A stretch of DNA of 64,000 bases from Maricaulis sp947259345. GTDB lineage: Bacteria > Pseudomonadota > Alphaproteobacteria > Caulobacterales > Maricaulaceae. The stretch is taken from assembly GCA_965217205.1 (NCBI GenBank), contig OZ244254.1, positions 2,852,001 to 2,916,000 on the forward strand. Direction: 5' to 3'. The position numbers and the translations under genes are program-made. The notes beneath the pieces are model-generated. The model worked only from the letters and a program-made list of their open reading frames with translations. It searched no databases and was not told the origin of the DNA. Each line of letters begins with the position of its first letter. Positions within the stretch are counted from its first letter, which is position 1. Below, one piece after another: positions 34,987 to 43,730 of the stretch.

Positions 34987-35267
34987 CGCAGAGACGTGTT
35001 CAATAGATCGCGCAGGAGCCGGAGCGTCACGTCGCCGGCGTATTGCTCGGCGGACACCTCCTCAATAGCCCGCACAATGGCACCGTGCATGAACGGCGCG
35101 GCAATCAAAAGATCGGCGACGTCGTTGAAGCGGGACGCATCTCCCTCGTCGACGGGCTCCAGCGTAGCCACGAGTGTTTCACCGGCCGCAGCGAGGTCAT
35201 AGATATCTCGCCGCGAGCCGGACAAACTCGGTCGGATGGTCCAATCGTGCGTGGTGGAAGAGGTCAT
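34965..35267 (-). CDS. Hypothetical 100-residue protein
   Basis: I take ATG 35267, which gives a 100-residue protein; the 109 residues upstream in frame are low-quality, arginine/proline-rich and look non-coding. The C-terminal part (RFNDVADLLIAAPFMHGAIVRAIEEV) is helical. It resembles small plasmid-borne proteins of unknown function that carry an AAPxMYxAL-like motif. The 3' end overlaps the previous gene by 22 bp. Confidence 0.5.
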   Translation of the reverse strand: MTSSTTHDWTIRPSLSGSRRDIYDLAAAGETLVATLEPVDEGDASRFNDVADLLIAAPFMHGAIVRAIEEVSAEQYAGDVTLRLLRDLLNTSLRHCSDVS

Positions 35268-35422
35268 GCTCAGTCTCGTGCGGTGGTGAGAAATTGCGGC
35301 ACTAGGGCGTTGTTCGCGGGTGAGCACCCGAATACACCGGAGCGGCGCAAAATCCTGATGAGTATCCTCGAAACGACGAAAGCGACCCGGTACGCAATGT
35401 TCGGGCCAGTTTGAGCCGTCCG

Positions 35423-36055
35423 CTAATGGACCGCGCCCAGAGCCTTGGCCCAAGCGGTCATAGCCCGCGAACAGTTGGTGTGATTGGGGTTGTCCGGGCC
35501 ATATCGCTCGGCCAGGGCCGCGTTGCGAGCAACCAGCTTCTCTGCCCCGGAGCGGGTGGCGTACTCGAAGCGCTCGCTCGCAAATCGCCCGCAATAGTGC
35601 GCCCGCACAACCGCGGGGATGACAGCATCGATGTCGAGGTTGGGGTTGCCCACGAGCAGGCGCTCGCGCGTCGCCAGCGCAGAGCGTTGACGATCAACCC
35701 AAACGCCGATCTCCATCGTACTGACGATGCGCCAGGTATCGCGGGATGTGCGTTGCTCGACAGTGATGGTTATCTCGCCCCGGTCATCCTGTGCGAGGGC
35801 GTAGTGATATTGCGCCATGATGCCGGCGCGCGAATTGTGCGGCGCAGGCTCGGCATCCAGGTTGCCCCGAATGAAAGCGAACTCGATCCCGCCGCGAGCG
35901 GGGACGGAGGCAAAGCCATCGGGAGACTGCGCGGGCACGGGCGCGTTGTGAGCGTCGATCATTTTGGCGATGCGCACAGCCATGCCAGTCGGCATGCCGT
36001 CATAGTGGCAATAAAAGATCCGGCCGTTGATTTCGATGGTGGCGGGTGTGGACAT
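35423..36055 (-). CDS. Plasmid-borne hypothetical protein
   Basis: 210 residues from ATG 36055 with GGAGAG about 8 nt upstream. It begins with a beta-rich part (TIEINGRIFYCHYDGMPTGMAVRIAKMIDA) and continues with ITITVEQRTSRDTWRIV. No catalytic motif or membrane segment. The opening resembles small conserved proteins of alphaproteobacterial plasmids that work with short DNA-binding or antirestriction genes, but I cannot name the family. Confidence 0.6.
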   Translation of the reverse strand: MSTPATIEINGRIFYCHYDGMPTGMAVRIAKMIDAHNAPVPAQSPDGFASVPARGGIEFAFIRGNLDAEPAPHNSRAGIMAQYHYALAQDDRGEITITVEQRTSRDTWRIVSTMEIGVWVDRQRSALATRERLLVGNPNLDIDAVIPAVVRAHYCGRFASERFEYATRSGAEKLVARNAALAERYGPDNPNHTNCSRAMTAWAKALGAVH

Positions 36056-36182
36056 GGTTTCTCTCCGGGGTCGGCGTTGCCGACCGCCCCCAATCTTTGC
36101 TTTCAACACGACTGGACCGCTGCTGCCGGTGGTCGCATAACACCAGGCGGGCAAATCAGGATGGGGCGAAAGGAGTTGTCCG

Positions 36183-36434
36183 ATGGCGCAATCAGTTCGC
36201 CATGTCGGCTATTTGGTGGAATGCGAAGCGTGTCATTACCGAGCGGTGCTCGAGACCCGCGACGAGCTCACGCGTGAAGTGAAGGCTCTTCGCCGCCAAG
36301 CGCGATGCAGCCAGTGCGGATCACCAGGATACGTGGAAGTCCTGTGGGATGCCGGATGGAACACTGGTTTCCTTGAGCGGATCCGAGAAGAAGTGCAGCG
36401 CACCAATCTCACTCGGCCGCGACGATCCCGGTAA
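36183..36434 (+). CDS. Small zinc-ribbon-like protein
   Basis: 83 residues. Two cysteine pairs, CEAC near 14-17 and CSQC near 42-45, flank a helical spacer, a zinc-ribbon arrangement. ATG 36183 is preceded by AAAGGAG. Its 3' end overlaps the convergent PAPS-reductase-like gene by 26 bp. The function is unknown; binding of nucleic acid or protein is possible for this fold. Confidence 0.6.
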   Translation: MAQSVRHVGYLVECEACHYRAVLETRDELTREVKALRRQARCSQCGSPGYVEVLWDAGWNTGFLERIREEVQRTNLTRPRRSR

Positions 36435-37053
36435 TCGTTTCGAGCGGAACGCCGAACATTGATAGAGTATGGCCCATCCGCTGCTCCAGCCGGACATAGC
36501 GGCGATACAGGTCCGGGTTATGCTCTGCTGCGACCCGCAGGTCACCTTTCGATGCAAGGATGCAAAACACGCAGGACAAGCGCGACATCCCGAGACCGTA
36601 AGCGGGATGGGGGCGCTGTCCGGCAGCCTCGATCGCTGAAAAAACCTCCTCGCAGGTCCAATCGAAGATGGGCAGCCAATCGTACCAAGACCGGCCGGCT
36701 TTCGAGTTGCGCTCATTGTAGCGCAGCGGCTGCTGGCGAGCGCGGGCCGGGGATTCCTCAGCCCTGATCCCCATGCAGTTGACGACACGTCCGCTAAAGG
36801 CAGGGTTCTCGGCGAGGATAGCGCGAATGGTCCGCTCGATCGGGCCTCGTTTGAGATCGCTGGTACATTGCCGTGTGGATGCGCTTGGCCACATCCCGCG
36901 TCGCTCAACCATCTCGAGGAAGGTTTTGTTCGCAAACGTACGCCAGGGTTCGGAATACTCCCCGGCAACGATGAGGAAACGCCGACGTTCAAACGGCGTG
37001 AGATACAGCCGATTGCCATCTCGGTCTAAGAGCGAGCGGGGTGTTGGGCCCAA
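36409..37053 (-). pseudogene. PAPS-reductase-family protein with missing or replaced N-terminus
   Basis: 214 codons from TTG 37053. Residues about 40-214 match the C-terminal part of PAPS-reductase/DndC-like N-type ATP pyrophosphatases: RQCTSDLKRGPI, NCMGIRAEESPARA, WLPIFDWTCEEVF and a cysteine pair in LSCVFCILASKGD. The N-terminal PP-loop (SGGKDS-type), needed for ATP binding, is absent. Instead the first 33 residues (GNRLYLTPFERRRFL) resemble the opening of a tyrosine recombinase. The 5' end lies 2 nt from the border of the duplicated efflux block at 37056. It is probably a rearranged, non-functional remnant. Confidence 0.65.
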
Positions 37054-37055
37054 TT

Positions 37056-37255
37056 ATATCCTTTCGGGAAAATCCCGGTTGAAAGAATTAAAATATGTGC
37101 ACACGATGCACCATTCTGTTTATATTTCTAAAAAGAATAACTATACACTCTTTATACTTACTATATTGGTTGTCGATACGATATTTAGTAGCGTTCGAAA
37201 TCAGGAGGCTGAAAAATTTCTTTTTTTTGTTGCGCGGCTGCGTTAGTGTTGAACG
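37056..37255 (+). promoter_or_regulatory. AT-rich leader of efflux operon, copy 1
   Basis: About 200 bases, far more AT-rich than the surroundings, with a palindrome CGGGA-AAA-TCCCG (37065-37077) and TATACT/TATATT-like boxes near 37140-37170. A promoter for the efflux genes probably lies here. No gene for a metal-responsive regulator adjoins it. Confidence 0.5.
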
Positions 37256-37576
37256 ATGAACGGAGTCGTGAAACTGCTATTGGTGCTTTTGGTTCTCCTT
37301 GCCTTTGGTGGCGAGGGGATGGCCAATGCCTTGCCTGAGCACGATCATCATTCCGAGTCCGTGTTGAGCGAAGGTCCCATTGAGACGCCCGAAAGCGAAC
37401 ACGGCAAACATGCCATTCATGGATGCGGTGTGTGCCATCACATGGTTGATGGGCGCCTGCTTATGATTGGCGTTATAGCCATCGTTACGGACCATCAGTA
37501 CGATTTCACGGGCGACCGTATGTCGTCGCGAGCTCTTGAGCCGCCATTCCAGCCCCCGATTGAAGTTTCAGTCTGA
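37256..37576 (+). CDS. Small His-rich exported protein leading the efflux operon (CzcI-like)
   Basis: 106 residues with a signal peptide (LLLVLLVLLAFGGEGMANA). The mature part has histidine clusters (EHDHHSES, HGKHAIHGCGVCHH) and two cysteines, suited to binding a metal ion in the periplasm. Small proteins of this kind precede czc/cop-type operons (for example CzcI) and may sense or buffer metal; membership here is inferred from composition and place. Shine-Dalgarno is weak. The copy at 59104 differs by about ten residues, mostly conservative. Confidence 0.7.
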   Translation: MNGVVKLLLVLLVLLAFGGEGMANALPEHDHHSESVLSEGPIETPESEHGKHAIHGCGVCHHMVDGRLLMIGVIAIVTDHQYDFTGDRMSSRALEPPFQPPIEVSV

Positions 37577-37618
37577 CCTATTCGTCCAACTGAAACTAAC
37601 AATCGGAAATTACACTAA

Positions 37619-38932
37619 ATGAAATCAAAATTTGTCGCCTGGCCAAACTGGCTAGGGCGGAGAGCTGTGGCAGCAATCGTGCTTGCCGGAGTCTCCATCG
37701 GCGCAGCTGAGGCTCAAACGACCTCTGCTGACCCGTTGAACCTTTCGGGTGCGCTAAGTCTCGCGCTAGAGAACAACCCAATAACTGGAGCGGCGCGTGC
37801 AGAAATACGCGCCGCCGAAGCCGACGCGCTGCAGGCCGGGCTGTGGGATAACCCCACTCTTGGAGCAGAAATAGAGGAATTCGGATCTGATCGCGGAGGT
37901 CTCGGGGATGCGGATACCACCTTGTCAATCAATCAAACGATCCCCCTAGGTGGTGATCGAGGGCGAGCTCGCGAAGCTGCAAACGCTTGGGCTAGTGCGG
38001 CAAGCGCGGAACTCGCACTTCAACGAAACCGTCTCTTGGCCAGCACCGCGCAGGCATACGTTGCCGCACAAGCGGCGTCAGAAACATTGTCATTGCGAAT
38101 GGAGTTGTTGGAAATTGCCAATAATTCCGCTGATGCGATCCATTCACGCGTCGAGGCCGGTCGGGCTTCTCCGATCGAACGGAACCGGGCGGATATGCTC
38201 GTCGGGCTTGCCACAATTGCCGCCAACGATGCTGCTAGCGCACAATCGGCAGCTAACAATCAACTCGTTGCGATCTGGTCTGGAGGACCGGTCAACGGCG
38301 AGTTGGCGCCGCCACTTCAGGCGTTCGATCTAACCGCCTACTCTGTCGCTCAACCAGTAAATTGGATATCCGACAATCCTGAGCTTCTCCAACTCAGGGC
38401 CATTACCCGCGCACGCAGCCAAGAAATTCGTCGAGAGCGTGCCGCTGCGATTCCGGATCTTACCGTCGGAGCCGGCGTTCGGCGCTTCGGAGGCACCGAC
38501 GAAACAGCGTTTGTCGCAACCCTTGAGGTCCCTATTCCGGTTCTAAATCGCAATCAGGGCGGCGTCGCTGCTGCGGCGTCGCGCGAAAATGCGGCGCGGC
38601 TCAATGAAGAGGTGATGAGACGATCTTTGATCGCTCAGTATGCCTCTTCGGCTGGTCGTTTCGCGCGAGCGCAATCGACCTATACGCAACTCAACGAGAA
38701 CATCCTCCCAGCGTCAGAAAACGCGCTTGGCGCCGCGCAAGAGGCGTATCGGGAAGGGGCTCTAGATATCCTCAATTTCCTGGATATCCAGCGGTCGTAC
38801 TTCGACGTGCGAGTGGATCTGATTACTGCTCGCGCCGAGCTGGCGCGTGCCGCGATCGAGCTTGATGTCCTGGCAGGCGCGCCGCAACTCAATCGACTGG
38901 TCGAAACCAACTCAGAGGAGGCAGTACAATGA
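37619..38932 (+). CDS. Outer-membrane efflux protein (CzcC/TolC family)
   Basis: 437 residues with a signal peptide ending near GAAEAQ. Two OEP repeats, rich in alanine and helical, follow: ALSLALENNPITGAARAEIRAAEAD opens the first, and the second has YREGALDILNFLDIQRSYFDVR, a typical TolC-family segment. It forms the outer-membrane duct of a tripartite metal pump. Starts 42 nt after the leader gene and overlaps the adaptor gene by 4 nt. No strong Shine-Dalgarno before ATG. Confidence 0.92.
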   Translation: MKSKFVAWPNWLGRRAVAAIVLAGVSIGAAEAQTTSADPLNLSGALSLALENNPITGAARAEIRAAEADALQAGLWDNPTLGAEIEEFGSDRGGLGDADTTLSINQTIPLGGDRGRAREAANAWASAASAELALQRNRLLASTAQAYVAAQAASETLSLRMELLEIANNSADAIHSRVEAGRASPIERNRADMLVGLATIAANDAASAQSAANNQLVAIWSGGPVNGELAPPLQAFDLTAYSVAQPVNWISDNPELLQLRAITRARSQEIRRERAAAIPDLTVGAGVRRFGGTDETAFVATLEVPIPVLNRNQGGVAAAASRENAARLNEEVMRRSLIAQYASSAGRFARAQSTYTQLNENILPASENALGAAQEAYREGALDILNFLDIQRSYFDVRVDLITARAELARAAIELDVLAGAPQLNRLVETNSEEAVQ

Positions 38933-40263
38933 CCAAAAACAAAATCAATCTCCTGCTGATTACGGCCAGCGTTCTGGCTCTAGCGGCATGTTCTCCTGAA
39001 GGTCAGAGCGAACAATCTGGAAACGGCGATCGCTCTAGCGTCGCAGGCAACGTGGCATCTGAAACTGGACACGACGATCATGGCGAGGATGAGAACCACG
39101 CCGAGGCGGAGGGCCATGCCGAGGATGACCATGGAAACGAAGGCCACGAAGATGGCGATGATGACGGTCATGGTGAAGACAACGAGCACAGTGAAAGTGC
39201 TGAAGTTCATCTCAACGCCGGCCAAATATCTGACCTTGGGATTGTCGTATCTGCGGTCAGAAGTGGTGCCGTTGATGGCATTCTTGAGTTGCCCGCTGAA
39301 GTTGGCTTTGACCTAAATCACCTAGCTCACGTATCGCCTCGGGTATCTGGCATTGTGCGTAGCGTCGCGGTGGCTGAGGGTGATCGTGTTGAGGCAGGCG
39401 ACGTGTTGGCAGTTCTAAACAGCCGCCCGCTCGCTGACGCCAAGGCGTCCTACCTTTCAGCGCGCGCCAGATTGGATCTGGCTGAAAGTTCTTTCGAGCG
39501 TGAAGAGCGTTTATGGGAACGCCAGATCTCTGCGGAACAAGACTTCCTAGATGCTCGACGGGCGCTAGAGGAGGCTCGAATTGAGGTTCGCAGTGCCGGC
39601 CAACAACTCGATGCATTGGGCGTTGATGTGTCATCTCTACCTCGAATGGTGGCATCGTCAGATGTATCGCTTACCCGATACGAGCTGGCAGCCCCGATTT
39701 CCGGCACGATTATCGAGCGCCACGCCGTGCTTGGAGAGGTGTTGGAAGAAGGTGCTCAGCCACCTGCGTTCATTGTGGCGGATACTGATTCAGTGTGGGT
39801 CGATGCGGCAATCTACGGCGCTGATCTTGGGCGGATTCGCTCAGGTGCACCGGTTTCAATTGACCCTGGTGACGGTGGTCCACCAATAGAGTCAACCATC
39901 GACTTCGTGAGCCCTCAAATCGGTGAGAGGACGCGAACTGGTCGTGCTCGAATTGTCATTGAAAATCCAGGAGACCGGTTGCGGCCCGGGATGTTTGTGA
40001 CGGTGTTTGCGGCGGCTTCTGACGCCCAACCAACGGTACGGGTGCCAGTTACCGCGCTCCAGACAGTGGATGGCGAAACAGTTGTTTTCGTTCGTAGCGC
40101 GGATGGTTTTGAGGTCCGTGAAGTGCGCTTAGGGCGGAGGTCGGATCGCTTCGCAGAGATCCTGTCAGGCGTCAGTCTGGGCGAGATGATCGCTACTACC
40201 GAGACGTTCTCGTTGAAAGCAGAATTACAAAAAGGGGAGTTCGACGATGGACACGCGCACTAA
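38929..40263 (+). CDS. His-rich RND efflux periplasmic adaptor (CzcB family)
   Basis: 444 residues, with GAGGAGG before ATG. A lipoprotein signal ends in LALAAC (C21). Residues about 45-90 are a highly acidic histidine-rich stretch (GHDDHGEDENH and similar), a probable metal-binding arm. Then come the barrel-sandwich lipoyl halves (VSPRVSGIVRSVAVAEGDRVEAGDVLA; ELAAPISGTIIERHAVLGE), a helical hairpin and a beta barrel. It joins the inner-membrane pump to the outer-membrane duct. The copy at 60777 is identical by eye. Confidence 0.93.
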   Translation: MTKNKINLLLITASVLALAACSPEGQSEQSGNGDRSSVAGNVASETGHDDHGEDENHAEAEGHAEDDHGNEGHEDGDDDGHGEDNEHSESAEVHLNAGQISDLGIVVSAVRSGAVDGILELPAEVGFDLNHLAHVSPRVSGIVRSVAVAEGDRVEAGDVLAVLNSRPLADAKASYLSARARLDLAESSFEREERLWERQISAEQDFLDARRALEEARIEVRSAGQQLDALGVDVSSLPRMVASSDVSLTRYELAAPISGTIIERHAVLGEVLEEGAQPPAFIVADTDSVWVDAAIYGADLGRIRSGAPVSIDPGDGGPPIESTIDFVSPQIGERTRTGRARIVIENPGDRLRPGMFVTVFAAASDAQPTVRVPVTALQTVDGETVVFVRSADGFEVREVRLGRRSDRFAEILSGVSLGEMIATTETFSLKAELQKGEFDDGHAH

Positions 40264-43200
40264 CTCCTCACAACAAGCCGCAGGTTTGGCGGGCTTGCTA
40301 CATCGCATTGCTGGAGGGCGCCTTCTTGCGGCTCTAGCATTTGCGTTCGTCCTCATCGGCGGAATCGTCACATTTCGGACAATGCCAGTAGACGCGTTTC
40401 CGGATGTAACACCCACGCTCGTGCAGGTGTTCACAGAAACTGAAGGTCTCGCTCCGGAAGAAGTCGAGCGATACGTCACGTTTCCCGTAGAAACGTCCAT
40501 GAACGGGCTGCCTCGGCTTCGCGAGGTGCGGTCGACGTCAAACTTTGGTTTGTCTGTCGTCAACATCTACTTCGAAGATGGCGTTGATATCTATTGGGCG
40601 AGGCAACTCGTTGGTGAACGGCTACAACAAGCCAGAGAAGAAATTCCCGAAGGATTTGGTGATCCCGGAATGGGGCCCATCACCACTGGGCTCGGGCAAA
40701 TTCTATTCTATTTCTTGCAGACTACAGATGAAAATCTCGACGGTGTTCAGCTGCGGACATTGCAAGATTGGCAGGTCAAATTCGACCTTCAAACGGTACG
40801 CGGTGTGACGGAAGTTTTGTCACTCGGTGGATTTGAGCAGCAGTATCAAATCAACGTTCGCCCGGACGCTTTGCTTCGATACCAATTAGCGATCGAAGAC
40901 ATTGTCGCGGCGGTTGAAGCCAATAACGCCAACGCGGGCGCGCAGTTTCTCATCGAGAACAGCGAGCAATACACCGTGCGTGCAGTAGGCTTGGCTCAGG
41001 GAATTCACGACCTCTCCGACATTATCGTGAAGGTCGAGGACGGCGTGCCAGTTCGTGTTCGCGATATCGCGAACATCGAAATTGGGGGCGCCCCTCGACA
41101 AGGCATGGCCACCATGGACGGGGAAGGCGAAGTCGTTGCCGGCCTCGTGCTGAAACTGCTCGGCGCAAACACGAATGAAGTGATCGCGCGCGTTCACGAT
41201 CGGATGGAACGGATCAATGCGTCTCTCCCGCCCGGCGTGACGGCTGTTCCCTATTATGATCAGTCCGAGTTGGTTGGCGCTGCGGTTCGCACGATGACCA
41301 CAGCTTTGTGGCAGGGTGCGCTACTCGTAGCTGTGATCCTATTCCTCTTCCTTCGAGGCTGGCGCCCAAGCTTGATCGTTGTGGCTTCGATCCCATTTTC
41401 GGTGGGTTTCGCATTGCTCTCGATGCAGTTTTTCGGCGTTTCTGCAAACCTCATGTCCCTAGGCGGTATCGCCATCGCCATTGGGATGATGGTGGATGGC
41501 GCGGTCGTCATTGTAGAAAACGCGAACCGCATATTAAACGCGTCAACCGAGGGCGAGGACAAGCGTGCGCTTATCGCGAACGCGTGTGCGGAAGTGCTGC
41601 AACCGCTCGTTTTCGCAATCTTGATTGTGGTCGTTGTGTTTGTGCCGATCCTGACGCTTGAGGGCGTCGAAGGAAAAATGTTCCGACCACTGGCGTTTTC
41701 GGTCGTCTTCGCTATGGCAGGGTCGTTGGTTTTCGCTGTGCTACTAGCACCTGCGGCGTCGATGCTCGGGTTGAAGATCGGCAACAAGTCTTCAGGTTCT
41801 GATGAACCCGACTTCTACGAACAGCGGTTTGCGCCACTTGTGCGTTTTTTCGTTCTTAAGCGATGGGCAGCGCTCGTTCTTGCGGCCGCAATGCTCATGG
41901 TCGGCGGGGCTATTTTCCCGCGTCTGGGCTCTGAGTTCACGCCTCGGATGAATGAAGGCGATTTGCTCGTTCGATTGACAATGGCTCCGTCGATTTCACT
42001 GCCGGAAGCTCGGTCAACCGTCACTCGTTTCGAGCAACAATTGCTCTCTAACTTCCCCGAAGTTGAGCGTATCGTAACGCGTATCGGACGCGGAGAGGTT
42101 GGTGCGCATGCTGACCCCGTCAACAGCGCAGAGGCATTCGTGGCTCTCGCCCCGCGGGGTCAGTGGGAAACTGCGAGGACGCAGGAGGCGCTCCTAGCGC
42201 TGATGAGTGAGAGCTTCGAAGCGTTCCCTGGTGCCCGGTTCAACTTCACGCAGCCAATCGCTGCGGCAACCGACGAGTTGTTGACCGGAACGAAAGCTGA
42301 TTTGGCAATTAAGCTGTTCGGAGAGGACATGGCTGTCCTCGAGGATTACGCAGCTCAAATTGCAGGCGTCATTCGTGAGATTTCCGGGTCGGCTGATGTT
42401 CAAACCGATCAGGTAACAGGGGCGCCGCAACTCCGGATCACCGTGAACCGAGAAGCGATCAGTCGATATGGATTGAACGTAGAAGATGTTCTCTCTGTGG
42501 TCCGAACCGCTATCGGTGGTTCGCAAGCGGGTCAGGTCTTCGAAGGGGTTCGACGGTTCGACATCATCGTTCGATATCGTGAGCAAGACCGTCTGAATGC
42601 CGAACGTATCAGCCGGATTGTTCTGAACGGCCCAGGGGATGAGATAATCCCATTGAGCCAGGTTGCGACCGTTGAACGAATCGAAGGGCCTCGCCAGGTC
42701 ACGCGTGAAAATGGCCAACGGTACATCACCATCCAAACCAATGTCCGTGAACGCGATATTGGATCGTTTGTAGCGGAAGGCCAGAATGCCGTTGCTGGAA
42801 ACATTGAACTCCCGCCAGGGTACTTTGTTGAATGGGGTGGCCAGTTCGAGCTTCAGCAACAAGCCAACGCGCGGTTTGCGATCGTGATTCCGGTCACTCT
42901 GGGTGTCGTGTTTTTGCTTTTGCTATTCAGCTTTGGTCGATTGAAGAGCGCACTGCTCATCATTGCCAATATTCCATTGGCCCTCGTCGGAGGAATAGCG
43001 GCGCTTTGGCTGACGGGGCAAAACCTATCTGTCCCGGCATCGGTTGGCTTCATTGCACTGTTTGGCATCGCTCTTGGTAACGGCATGGTCTTGGTCTCTT
43101 TCCTCGACCGGTTTGCCAAAGAACGTCTGGATGTTGATGCCTTCAGTGTCGAGGCCGCGGTGCGCCGTGCTCAACCCGTCTTGATGACCGCGACAACCAC

Positions 43201-43387
43201 CGGGCTTGGCCTGATGCCGTTGTTGTTTGCATCGGGGATCGGTTCGGAAGTGCAGAGACCGCTCGCCGCCGTAGTGATCGGCGGCTTGGTCACCTCGACC
43301 GTTCTGACCTTGTTGGTTCTACCGGCTGTCTACAAGTGGTTTGCGCCACATCCACAAAAGCGCGCTTCGGAACACCTGCCTACCTAA
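40247..43387 (+). CDS. Heavy-metal RND efflux pump (CzcA/CusA family)
   Basis: 1046 residues, overlapping the adaptor gene by 17 nt with AAGGGGAG upstream. HME-RND landmarks: early DAFPDVTPTLVQVFTETEG, VERYVTFPVE, and the TM4 proton-relay segment AIGMMVDGAVVIVEN. The A-I-G-x3-D-G-A-x3-V-E-N form differs from classical CzcA (DFG...DGA) and CusA (AIG...DAA) and fits a less-characterised HME subgroup, so the metal cannot be named. Twelve membrane helices and two large periplasmic loops are expected and consistent with the hydrophobic pattern. Confidence 0.93.
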   Translation: MDTRTNSSQQAAGLAGLLHRIAGGRLLAALAFAFVLIGGIVTFRTMPVDAFPDVTPTLVQVFTETEGLAPEEVERYVTFPVETSMNGLPRLREVRSTSNFGLSVVNIYFEDGVDIYWARQLVGERLQQAREEIPEGFGDPGMGPITTGLGQILFYFLQTTDENLDGVQLRTLQDWQVKFDLQTVRGVTEVLSLGGFEQQYQINVRPDALLRYQLAIEDIVAAVEANNANAGAQFLIENSEQYTVRAVGLAQGIHDLSDIIVKVEDGVPVRVRDIANIEIGGAPRQGMATMDGEGEVVAGLVLKLLGANTNEVIARVHDRMERINASLPPGVTAVPYYDQSELVGAAVRTMTTALWQGALLVAVILFLFLRGWRPSLIVVASIPFSVGFALLSMQFFGVSANLMSLGGIAIAIGMMVDGAVVIVENANRILNASTEGEDKRALIANACAEVLQPLVFAILIVVVVFVPILTLEGVEGKMFRPLAFSVVFAMAGSLVFAVLLAPAASMLGLKIGNKSSGSDEPDFYEQRFAPLVRFFVLKRWAALVLAAAMLMVGGAIFPRLGSEFTPRMNEGDLLVRLTMAPSISLPEARSTVTRFEQQLLSNFPEVERIVTRIGRGEVGAHADPVNSAEAFVALAPRGQWETARTQEALLALMSESFEAFPGARFNFTQPIAAATDELLTGTKADLAIKLFGEDMAVLEDYAAQIAGVIREISGSADVQTDQVTGAPQLRITVNREAISRYGLNVEDVLSVVRTAIGGSQAGQVFEGVRRFDIIVRYREQDRLNAERISRIVLNGPGDEIIPLSQVATVERIEGPRQVTRENGQRYITIQTNVRERDIGSFVAEGQNAVAGNIELPPGYFVEWGGQFELQQQANARFAIVIPVTLGVVFLLLLFSFGRLKSALLIIANIPLALVGGIAALWLTGQNLSVPASVGFIALFGIALGNGMVLVSFLDRFAKERLDVDAFSVEAAVRRAQPVLMTATTTGLGLMPLLFASGIGSEVQRPLAAVVIGGLVTSTVLTLLVLPAVYKWFAPHPQKRASEHLPT

Positions 43388-43400
43388 CCGAAGGCAGGTG
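43373..43400 (+). terminator. Hairpin spanning the efflux-pump stop codon
   Basis: CACCTGCCT-N10-AGGCAGGTG is a perfect 9-bp stem whose loop contains the stop codon of the pump gene. Confidence 0.55.
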
Positions 43401-43401
43401 A

Positions 43402-43444
43402 GGATCTGGTGGGGCAACCCTTTGTTCTTGCACCCACCAGATCC
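43402..43444 (+). terminator. Strong hairpin after the efflux operon
   Basis: GGATCTGGTGGG-N19-CCCACCAGATCC is a perfect 12-bp stem starting 1 nt after the previous hairpin. It lacks a T tract but probably ends the operon or protects its 3' end. Confidence 0.6.
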
Positions 43445-43636
43445 GCCGGCAGCCCCGGGCGTCTTGTCCCCCCGGCACAGTCGCTCGGGGCAGTTTGGTC
43501 CACTTAATTGCGTTGCGCTCGACTAGAGGGAAAAACGGAAGATGCGAGCAATTCGACCCGCCTACATTCAGAGCAAGTTGTTTGGCCTTCGCCGGATACG
43601 CTCAGCGTACTTGGCCTTTTGGGTGTTCTTAGTCGC

Positions 43637-43668
43637 GTTCGATTTGATCGTGAAATCCCAAATCGAAC
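43637..43668. other. 10-bp inverted repeat abutting the IS end
   Basis: GTTCGATTTG-N12-CAAATCGAAC ends exactly at the base before the IS terminus at 43669. It may be a terminator-like hairpin that served as the insertion target. The rest of 43445-43636 shows no gene. Confidence 0.55.
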
Positions 43669-43730
43669 TGGCCTGCCCCACCCAAGTGGCCCAGTTTTAA
43701 AGTTAGGGCCCGGCGGGTTATGTGCGGCGG

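Larger units (their letters stand above)
37056..42152 (+). repeat. Long direct repeat, copy 1 (efflux operon)
   Basis: 37056-42152 aligns without gaps to 58904-64000 (constant offset 21848). Differences, several dozen, are confined to about 37190-38098. From 38099 on I see no difference. The true 3' limit lies beyond the window for copy 2. Confidence 0.95.
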
